Below, piece after piece: positions 29,855-36,188 of a DNA stretch of 37,981 nt. Numbering within the stretch: the first letter of the stretch is position 1; each line of letters starts with the position of its first letter. The position numbers and the translations under genes were made by a program. Location: positions 1 to 37,981 of the forward strand of contig JAUMMZ010000023.1 of the NCBI GenBank assembly GCA_031296755.1. Reading direction: 5' to 3'. Source of the stretch: Collinsella sp. (lineage in GTDB: Bacteria; Actinomycetota; Coriobacteriia; Coriobacteriales; Coriobacteriaceae). The notes under the pieces were generated by a model. That model did not search any database, had not been told where the DNA came from, and saw only the letters and a program-made list of their open reading frames with translations.

Positions 29855-31273
29855 TTACGCAAGGTCTTCGCCATTGCTTGCTATTACGCGTCGGTACCAT
29901 TCGAAGCTTTTCTTTTTACGTCTCTCAAACGAGCCCGCACCGCTATCGTCTCGATCGACATAGATAAACCCGTAGCGCTTACGCATCTGTCCTGTGGCAA
30001 CCGAAACCAAATCGATCGGGCCCCAACAGGTATATCCCATGAGTTCCACCCCGTCGAGCTCGACGGTCTCCCTCATCGCCTCGATGTGGGCCCGCAGGTA
30101 TTCAACTCGATAGTCGTCTTCTATTTCACCCGAATCTTCCGGCACATCAGGAGCACCCAAACCGTTTTCGACGATGAACAGCGGCTTTTGATAGCGATCC
30201 CAGATTTCATTCATGGTGACGCGCAGCCCTTTGGGGTCGATAAACCTCCCCCAAGGCTCCTGTTTTAGATACGGATTAGGCGCCGAGCGAAGAAGGTTCG
30301 AATCGAACTGACCTTCCGCATGCGCTTTTGCGACGCGCGTCGAGTAATACGAAAACGAGACGAAATCGACCAGGTTTGCAGCCAGTACTTCGCGGTCATC
30401 ATCCCGATAGGGCACCTCAAAACCATGGCGGGCGTATTCCTTGAGAACATAGCTCGGGTACGCACCGCGCACCTGGACGTCGGTAAACATGTAATGGCTG
30501 CGATTCTCAGTCTGCGCAGCCAGCACATCGTCCGGATCACATGTAGCCGGATAGAAGACACCTGCGTTGAGCATGCAACCGATCTTCGCCCCAGGGCACA
30601 GTTCATGACACGCCCCGACCGCACGGGCGCTCGCAACCAATACATGGTGCACGGCCGTGTGAACCGTTGCATAGCGATTCTCCCCTTGCTCGAAGATGAT
30701 CCCCGCCGCCATAAAGCACGCCTGCGTCATGATGTTGATCTCGTTAAAGGTCAGCCAATAATTGACCAATCCCCGATAGCGCTCGAACACGGTACGCGAA
30801 TATCGCTCGAACAGGTCGACCAACCTGCGATCGCGCCATCCGCCATACGCATCGACGAGATGCATGGGGACATCATAGTGGTTGAGCGTCACCAAAGGCT
30901 CAATGTCATGCGCGCGACACGTCCTAAAAACATCCTCGTAAAAGGCAAGGCCTTCTTCATTGGGCTCGGCTTCGTCTCCTTTGGGAAAAATGCGGCTCCA
31001 GGCGATTGATAAGCGCAGGCATTTAAAACCCATCTGGGCAAACAGTTCAATATCCTGCTTGTACCTATGGTAAAAATCAATGCCCTTGCGAGCGGGATAG
31101 AAGCTGTCGGGTGCCAACGCACGCGGATCAAGGTCTCCCCGCATGACGTCCATGCGTTGATCGCCAAACGGCAGCATGTCGGAATTGGCTAAACCGCGAC
31201 CGCCTTCGTTCCATCCTCCCTCGCACTGGTTTGCAGCCAGAGCCCCGCCCCATAAAAAATCTTCTCTAAACAT
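29855..31273 (-). CDS. 6-phospho-beta-glucosidase, GH1, of the licT-EIIBC operon
   Basis: 472 aa from ATG 31273 (GAAAGGA upstream; the 43 extra residues of a start at 31402 are discarded). GH1 signature FLWGGALAANQCEGGW, acid/base Glu in NYWLTFNEINIM, nucleophile Glu in LFIVENGLGAPD, and phosphate-pocket region RKRYGFIYVDRDDSGAG. It cleaves beta-glucoside-6-phosphates delivered by the EIIBC encoded 146 nt upstream on the same strand. The spacer holds an 11-bp perfect hairpin. Codon use (more AT-ending codons) is a little different from the GH1 at 19069-20499, of which it is a paralogue. Confidence 0.93.
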   Translation of the reverse strand: MFREDFLWGGALAANQCEGGWNEGGRGLANSDMLPFGDQRMDVMRGDLDPRALAPDSFYPARKGIDFYHRYKQDIELFAQMGFKCLRLSIAWSRIFPKGDEAEPNEEGLAFYEDVFRTCRAHDIEPLVTLNHYDVPMHLVDAYGGWRDRRLVDLFERYSRTVFERYRGLVNYWLTFNEINIMTQACFMAAGIIFEQGENRYATVHTAVHHVLVASARAVGACHELCPGAKIGCMLNAGVFYPATCDPDDVLAAQTENRSHYMFTDVQVRGAYPSYVLKEYARHGFEVPYRDDDREVLAANLVDFVSFSYYSTRVAKAHAEGQFDSNLLRSAPNPYLKQEPWGRFIDPKGLRVTMNEIWDRYQKPLFIVENGLGAPDVPEDSGEIEDDYRVEYLRAHIEAMRETVELDGVELMGYTCWGPIDLVSVATGQMRKRYGFIYVDRDDSGAGSFERRKKKSFEWYRRVIASNGEDLA

Positions 31274-31356
31274 TATGGTGTCGTCCTTTCTATCAAATTC
31301 CCGGCCCACACTGTCGAACGCAACGGACTCGGCAAGTGCCGCGCAACAGCACAGTA

Positions 31357-31391
31357 CCGTTGCGCGGCCAAGGGGTCGGACCGCGCAACGG
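31357..31391 (-). other. Perfect 11-bp intercistronic hairpin between EIIBC and GH1 genes
   Basis: CCGTTGCGCGG (31357-31367) and CCGCGCAACGG (31381-31391) pair perfectly around 13 nt. No T-run follows, so it is more likely an mRNA-stabilising or processing hairpin, or a partial attenuator, than a full terminator. Confidence 0.6.
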
Positions 31392-31419
31392 CTGGGGAGC
31401 ATATTTGTGTAGTAGCCTC

Positions 31420-32868
31420 TTATGCCTCGACGGATTCAACGGCCTCAGAATCGCCGCTCTTGGACTTCAACGGCATCTTCTCCTGTCCTTCAAATCCAAA
31501 AATCATCGCCAACGCAAACGTCACGGCACCGCCAGCAAGACACCCAATGGTGCCAGGGATGATATCCTGAGCAAACATGAGCACGTTCATCCATGGGAAA
31601 CCAACGCCAGTGAAGATATAGACGTTGGCATGAAGAAGGCTTACCAGCAGACCACCGACAGCACCACCAATCATGTTCCAGGCAAGAGCCTTCTTGTCGC
31701 GAAACAGGATGCCGTAGATGATGGGCTCACTCACGCGACCGAAGGCATAGGTGATGAACAAGTTCCAGCCCGTGGCTCGACTCTCCTTGCCCTTAGCGCG
31801 CAGGCCATAGGCGAGCGCGATGGCAAGCGTGGTGTAGGCTACAACCGCGGTGCCGGGGTATAAGATGGCGTCGTAACCGTTCTGGAGCGCGGCGGGCAAT
31901 ATGGCGGTATAGATCGGCACGTGCATGCCGGTGGCGATGATCAGATTCCAGAATGCGCCGATAACCGCGGTCGCAGCGGGACCGGCAACAGAGGCGAGCC
32001 AAATGATGAAATCGGCCACAAGGCCCATGACAAATTGGACGGCAGGGCCGCAGAGGCACAGCGCGACCGGCAACATCACGAGCACCGTACCCACGGGTAC
32101 GATCAGAATGCGCAACATATCAGGCGAGATCTTCTTAAAGAAGCGCTCAACATAGGACTGGGCCCAGGTGATCAAGATGACCGGAAGAACAGCCTGGGTG
32201 TAGTTGACGAGCTGCATGGGGATGCCGAAGACGCTGAAAGGCTTTCCGTCCTCAACAATAGCGAGCATGTCGGGATAAATCATCACAACAGCGATGAGCA
32301 GTGCCAGCACAGGACTCGTTTTGAACTTCTTAGCCGAGCTATAGGCGGCAAACACCGGGAAGTAGTAATACGCCGCATCGCCCACCAGGGAAAGGATCCG
32401 ATACAGGTCGCTCGTTTCGGACATAAAACCGGCGCCTTCGGGCCCAAACAGAATAACGAGCATCTTGAAGATACCGGCGACACAAAAGATCGGAAGGATC
32501 GGGGTGATAGCGCCGCTCACGGCATCGAGCAGCTGATTGAAGAGGTGCTTGGGCGCCAAGCGCTCCTTCCAGCTAAGCTGAGGGCCATCGAGTTCCTCGT
32601 CAATCGATACCGTGACCTCGAATCCGCCCTGCTTACAAACCTCGTCGTAGACCTTGTCGACCGTGGGCCCGACCACCAGCTGCACCTGCCCTCCGGCGTG
32701 CACGACGCTGATGATAGACGAGATGTCCTCAAGCTTCTCATCATTCGAGAGGCTTTCATCCTTGAGGTTGAAGCGCAGGCGCGTCATGCAATGCGTAACC
32801 GAAGCCACGTTTTCCGCCCCGCCCACAGTGGAGAGAATCTGCTCTGCCACCTTTTTGTAATTTGCCAT
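31420..32868 (-). CDS. PTS beta-glucoside-type EIIBC component
   Basis: 482 aa. The EIIB domain (1-85) has phosphorylated Cys27 in VTHCMTRLRFNL. The EIIC domain has about ten membrane spans (ITPILPIFCVAGIFKMLVIL; FPVFAAYSSAKKF; LIIATGMHVPIYTAILP; RVSEPIIYGILF). There is no EIIA domain. Two adjacent ATG codons (32871, 32868) are possible starts; 32868 has better spacing to AAAGGAG. It imports and phosphorylates beta-glucosides for the downstream GH1. The gene lies 70 nt after licT. That gap carries a RAT-like element whose 3' end is complementary to the ribosome site, so translation may be conditional on LicT. Confidence 0.9.
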   Translation of the reverse strand: MANYKKVAEQILSTVGGAENVASVTHCMTRLRFNLKDESLSNDEKLEDISSIISVVHAGGQVQLVVGPTVDKVYDEVCKQGGFEVTVSIDEELDGPQLSWKERLAPKHLFNQLLDAVSGAITPILPIFCVAGIFKMLVILFGPEGAGFMSETSDLYRILSLVGDAAYYYFPVFAAYSSAKKFKTSPVLALLIAVVMIYPDMLAIVEDGKPFSVFGIPMQLVNYTQAVLPVILITWAQSYVERFFKKISPDMLRILIVPVGTVLVMLPVALCLCGPAVQFVMGLVADFIIWLASVAGPAATAVIGAFWNLIIATGMHVPIYTAILPAALQNGYDAILYPGTAVVAYTTLAIALAYGLRAKGKESRATGWNLFITYAFGRVSEPIIYGILFRDKKALAWNMIGGAVGGLLVSLLHANVYIFTGVGFPWMNVLMFAQDIIPGTIGCLAGGAVTFALAMIFGFEGQEKMPLKSKSGDSEAVESVEA

Positions 32869-32876
32869 CATTGGCT

Positions 32877-32947
32877 CCTTTGCACAATCTTGGCTTACTG
32901 TTCGAATCGGCAAAGGTCATGCCCCGAATGGCTACGGGTTACAATCC
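32877..32947 (-). promoter_or_regulatory. RAT-like element overlapping a hairpin that would mask the EIIBC ribosome site
   Basis: On the minus strand from 32947: GGATTGTAACCCG, an 8-nt loop, then CGGGGCATGACC (to 32915). This has the layout of a LicT/SacT ribonucleic antiterminator (RAT; GGATTGTTAC...GGCANNACC). The CC at its 3' end begins CCTTTGC, which pairs perfectly (7 bp) with GCAAAGG (32883-32877), the core of the EIIBC ribosome site. The two folds cannot coexist. No terminator T-run is present. Confidence 0.5.
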
Positions 32948-33778
32948 TTTTTTGGAGATGATCCGGTTGAGATGGATCATCAGATAGAGTTCCTCCTCCT
33001 CGGAGAGCGTGGCGTCCCACGTTTCACGACAATAGGAACCGATATGCTTCACGCACTCTGCCAACTGCGGAAACTCCTCACGAAAGTTCTTGTACATCTG
33101 CATGTTGGCGCTGTTCAGCGACTCGCCGGCTTGAATGCGCTTGAACAGGTACCGCAGATGCGTGGCGAAGCGGGTGAAATCAAAGGAATCGCGGTCGACA
33201 ATAATGCGGAAATCGCTTTCGAGAATCTCGATAACGTCCTCGAGCATATCGTCGAACTGCTTTGCGGGCTCGGCCGTGGCTTTGACGGCTTCAACAACCC
33301 GTGCGTTCACGAGATTCATCGCAATACTGGCAATCTCATCCTTGGGAAGCCGCTCTCCGAGCTCCTTCTCGAGTCGCATGACGATAAACTGGGCAGCCTT
33401 GTATTCCTTCGGATACGTCTCCCGCACTTCATAGGCAAGAGGCATCGCGATGCGGACCCCCTTTTGGGCTCGCGCAACGGCAAACGACAGGTGATCAGCC
33501 ATGAACAGCGTCGCATTGGTCGAGAGGTCGTAGGGCAGTTCGTTGGCAACGATGTCCATAACTTTCGCCGCAAACATCACGATATCCGAGGGAAGATCCC
33601 TCATGACATCTTGTCCTTTAGGATCAATGTCGTAAAACGTATGCTCGATTTTAGAAAGAGGGAGCTCTCGAGGAAAATCTCCGCCGAAACCGACGCCCCT
33701 GCCCATGGCGATGACATCTCGCCCCTGTCCGTCACGGCAAAGAACCGCGTTGTTGTTAAGCTTTTTAATTGCAAGCAT
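32939..33778 (-). CDS. licT: BglG/LicT-family transcriptional antiterminator
   Basis: 279 aa from ATG 33778 behind AAAGGAGG. The RNA-binding CAT domain is residues 1-55 (MLAIKKLNNNAVLCRDGQG; GRGVGFG). PRD1 is at about 65-165 and PRD2 at 172-279. Regulatory histidines are H96 (ADHLSFA), H207 (FATHLRYLF) and H269 (LMIHLNRI); the last two have the same numbers as in B. subtilis LicT. The second PRD1 site, His159 in LicT (IALH.VNA), is Asn155 here (IAMNLVNA). LicT proteins bind RAT RNA hairpins to prevent termination when their PTS substrate is present. RAT-like elements lie in its own leader and at its 3' end, before the EIIBC gene. Confidence 0.93.
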   Translation of the reverse strand: MLAIKKLNNNAVLCRDGQGRDVIAMGRGVGFGGDFPRELPLSKIEHTFYDIDPKGQDVMRDLPSDIVMFAAKVMDIVANELPYDLSTNATLFMADHLSFAVARAQKGVRIAMPLAYEVRETYPKEYKAAQFIVMRLEKELGERLPKDEIASIAMNLVNARVVEAVKATAEPAKQFDDMLEDVIEILESDFRIIVDRDSFDFTRFATHLRYLFKRIQAGESLNSANMQMYKNFREEFPQLAECVKHIGSYCRETWDATLSEEEELYLMIHLNRIISKKGL

Positions 33779-33807
33779 GGTGAACCTCCTTTCAAGAACA
33801 CTCACAG

Positions 33808-33850
33808 AAAAAGGCATGATAGCCAATAGCGGTGCTATTGCGGTCATGCC
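33808..33850 (-). terminator. Leader terminator upstream of licT
   Basis: On the minus strand GGCATGA (33850-33844) pairs with TCATGCC (33819-33813). Inside it CAATAGC ACC GCTATTG forms a perfect inner hairpin, and TTTTT follows (33812-33808). The 5' arm overlaps a RAT-like GGATTGTTAC...GGCATGACC sequence (33864-33842), the usual geometry of an antiterminator-controlled attenuator. Confidence 0.75.
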
Positions 33851-33880
33851 TTACGTAACAATCCGTGTTGTATTGCTCTT

Positions 33881-33910
33881 GGGCATGCCTCCACACAGGA
33901 GTAACAATCC
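33881..33910 (-). promoter_or_regulatory. RAT (ribonucleic antiterminator) element in the licT leader
   Basis: On the minus strand GGATTGTTACTCC - TGTG - TGGAGGCATGCCC, 30 nt, closely parallels the B. subtilis LicT target (GGATTGTTACTGC...GCAGGCAAAACC). CTCC pairs with GGAG in the upper stem and terminal GG with CC. It starts just downstream of the TATAAT at 33925-33930, so it would be at the very 5' end of the transcript. Confidence 0.75.
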
Positions 33911-33924
33911 AAGATGCAGAATGC

Positions 33925-33930
33925 ATTATA
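33925..33930 (-). promoter_or_regulatory. -10 box of the licT operon promoter
   Basis: A perfect TATAAT on the minus strand, about 147 nt upstream of licT and 15 nt before the RAT element. The region 17-18 nt upstream is GC-rich with no good -35, so the promoter may be weak or need an activator. Confidence 0.5.
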
Positions 33931-34027
33931 GCGCTCTCCCCGCCCCGGGGACCATCGGGCTGGCGAACGGTAGATGTCGGCCCGCCAGCGGCCACATCGA
34001 GCAGATGGGCGTGCTTCGATCCCGAGC

Positions 34028-35002
34028 CTAGCCTAGGATGCGGGCCATGCGCGCCTTGAACTCGGACAGAAAGCGCGGGGCGTCCACGGTGAGTGCCACA
34101 AGCGCGCTCTTGTCGGGGTCGGACAGGCGATGCTCGTCGCAGATAGTGCGGCCGCGATACTCGCCGAGCAGGTCGACGCGCAGATTGCAGCCGAGCGCAC
34201 CTACGAGCGTGGGGTCAATCGCCACGGCAACGGCCAGCGGGTCGTGCAGCGCACAACCACCCAGGTAGGGTGCGTTCATCTCGTACGAACCAATGTAGTG
34301 CTCGACCATGCTCGCAAATGCGCAGCCCGCCATGGTGCCCGAGCCCGTCCAACCGGCAATGTCGCGGCGTGTGAGCACCACGCGATGCGTCACGTCCAGG
34401 CCCACCATGGTGAGCTTGCGGCCCGAGCGCAGCACGGCATCGGCCGCCTCGGGATCGCTTGCCATGTTGGCCTCGGCACCCGCACTCACGTTACCGGGCA
34501 CGGTCAGGGCACCGCCCATTACCACCACGCGGCCGATAGACATCACCGCCGCCGCATCGCGCTCCAAGGCAAGCGCCAGGTTAGAAAGCGGGCCGGTCGC
34601 CACGTAGACCAGATCGGGACCATAGGTGCGCGCGGCATCGATCAGATAATCGACCGCAGCGTTGCCATCAGCCGATGTCGCCCCCACCGGCTCGTAGGGC
34701 GACGCGGGCACGCTCGCGCCGCCGATGCCGTTCTTGCCGTGAATGAGCGCAGTGGACGCCGGCAGCGTATAGGGTTCAGTCGCCTGCAGAGGACGGTCGG
34801 CACCCAGGTACACCGGCACCTCGGGACGACCCAACAGGTCGAGCACCGCCAGGCAGTTATGCGCCGACTGGTCGACGCGCACGTTGCCAAAACATGTGGT
34901 AATGCCCACGAGTTCCACCTCGGGGCTCGCGATGGCATAGGCAAGCGCCATCGCATCGTCCACACCCATATCCAGATCAAGGATCAGCTTCTTGATTGCC
35001 AT
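34028..35002 (-). CDS. Inosine-uridine-preferring nucleoside hydrolase family protein
   Basis: 324 aa, family length. It hydrolyses ribonucleosides to base and ribose. The N-terminal Ca2+/ribose site reads ILDLDMGVDDAMALAYA (a DxDxxxDD variant of the usual DxDPGxDD, with Met for Pro). Further motifs are TTCFGNV, HGKNGIGG, ATGPLSNLALAL, VVMGGAL and the C-terminal CALHDPLAVAVAID, which supplies the last metal Asp. The start lies 4 nt after the ribokinase stop. With ribokinase it forms a nucleoside-scavenging pair that sends ribose to ribose-5-phosphate. The substrate base is not predictable. Confidence 0.92.
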   Translation of the reverse strand: MAIKKLILDLDMGVDDAMALAYAIASPEVELVGITTCFGNVRVDQSAHNCLAVLDLLGRPEVPVYLGADRPLQATEPYTLPASTALIHGKNGIGGASVPASPYEPVGATSADGNAAVDYLIDAARTYGPDLVYVATGPLSNLALALERDAAAVMSIGRVVVMGGALTVPGNVSAGAEANMASDPEAADAVLRSGRKLTMVGLDVTHRVVLTRRDIAGWTGSGTMAGCAFASMVEHYIGSYEMNAPYLGGCALHDPLAVAVAIDPTLVGALGCNLRVDLLGEYRGRTICDEHRLSDPDKSALVALTVDAPRFLSEFKARMARILG

Positions 35003-35006
35003 TGTT

Positions 35007-36002
35007 CTACTCCGCTTCTCCGTCTTGTCCTAAATCGTCTAAATCAAACACGCGATCAACTTCGGCACGCGTAGGAATCGACTGCTGCGCGCCCAGGCGC
35101 GACACCGTCACCGCCGAGGCGCGTGCGCCCGCCGCCATGCACTCAAAGAGCGGCAGGCCCTCCAGACGAGCTGCAGCAAGCGCACCGATAAATGTATCGC
35201 CCGCGGCCGTCGTATCGACCACCGCGCTCGAAAGCGCCGGCATGCGCAACGGCTCGCCGTCATCGCCGAGCGCAACCGACCCGGCGCCGCCCAACGTGAT
35301 GACCGCAGCTCCAGCGCCCTTGGCGAGCAGGGCATTGAGCGCCGCGACGCAGCTCACATCATCCGCGGGCAAGATGCCCGTTAGCACCTGGCACTCAGTC
35401 TCGTTGGGACAAACTAGGTCGACCGCAGGCCAGGCCTCCGCAGGCAACTCGCAGGCAGGCGCTGGATTAAAGACCGTATAGAACCCCAGCTCGTGAGCGC
35501 AAACAAGTGCCTCGGCCGTCGCTGCAAGGTCGCATTCGCCCTGGGCGATAAAGACGCTTCCGGCAGCCGAGGCAATTTCGCTGGCGTCGCCGTCGAGCTC
35601 ATCGGCCACCAGACGCCTCAGCGCGCGGGCAACGTCCTCACCCGTAAGCGCATGATTGGCGCCCGGCGACAGCACGATGCGGTTGTCGCCCTCACAGCGA
35701 ATGATGGTCGCCGTTCCCGTCTCCACATCATCGCGACGCGTCACAAAGTCACAGTCCACGCCGGCGTCTTGGAGCCCCGCCACGAGCGACGTGCCAAATG
35801 CGTCGCAGCCGACCGCGCCGATCATGCACGTGCGCGCGCCCATGTGCGCAGCTGCCACGGCCTGGTTGGCGCCCTTACCGCCGGCATTGCTGATAAATCC
35901 GCTGCCGCCGACGGTCTCGCCCGCACGCGGCATGCGCTCGCACGCCACCGAAAGGTCCATGTTCATACTGCCGAACACCGCAACGATGCCGCAATCTGCC
36001 AT
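35007..36002 (-). CDS. rbsK: Ribokinase (PfkB family)
   Basis: 331 aa. It phosphorylates D-ribose at O5. PfkB motifs: N-terminal VFGSMNMDLSVACERMPRAG, the substrate-binding GGKGANQAVAAAHMGA, VCPNETECQVLTG, and the ATP-site/catalytic-base signature VVDTTAAGDTFIGALAA. GAGGAGG precedes ATG 36002. It is the first gene of a two-gene unit with nucleoside hydrolase 4 nt downstream; the promoter candidate at 36066-36094 overlaps a GTTCAC/GTGAAC palindrome. Close relatives phosphorylate other sugars or nucleosides, but the hydrolase context supports ribose. Confidence 0.92.
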   Translation of the reverse strand: MADCGIVAVFGSMNMDLSVACERMPRAGETVGGSGFISNAGGKGANQAVAAAHMGARTCMIGAVGCDAFGTSLVAGLQDAGVDCDFVTRRDDVETGTATIIRCEGDNRIVLSPGANHALTGEDVARALRRLVADELDGDASEIASAAGSVFIAQGECDLAATAEALVCAHELGFYTVFNPAPACELPAEAWPAVDLVCPNETECQVLTGILPADDVSCVAALNALLAKGAGAAVITLGGAGSVALGDDGEPLRMPALSSAVVDTTAAGDTFIGALAAARLEGLPLFECMAAGARASAVTVSRLGAQQSIPTRAEVDRVFDLDDLGQDGEAE

Positions 36003-36065
36003 GGAAACCTCCTCGTCCGCGAGCTCTGCACCCGCTGTTGGCCGTCAATCGTGCGCTCTCGCGCC

Positions 36066-36095
36066 TCTATAACTTTAGTTCACTTTGATGTGAAC
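36066..36095 (-). promoter_or_regulatory. Promoter of the rbsK-nucleoside hydrolase unit with overlapping palindrome
   Basis: On the minus strand TTCACA (36094-36089), a 17-nt spacer, then TATAGA (36071-36066). GTTCAC ATCAAA GTGAAC (36095-36078) is a perfect 6+6 inverted repeat covering the -35 and part of the spacer, a position suited to a repressor operator. Confidence 0.55.
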
Positions 36096-36188
36096 GCGCG
36101 CTTGAGCTTGCACCGGCAGCAAGCATTCACAGGAGCAGGCGGCTACAATGAAGGCGTGCTGATTATTCTCGTCATTGGATGAAGTTTT

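Noticed and set aside
33842..33864. Second GGATTGTTAC copy as a full RAT element
   Set aside because: Only 23 nt long, with no loop for the upper stem; kept only as a RAT-like sequence overlapping the terminator.
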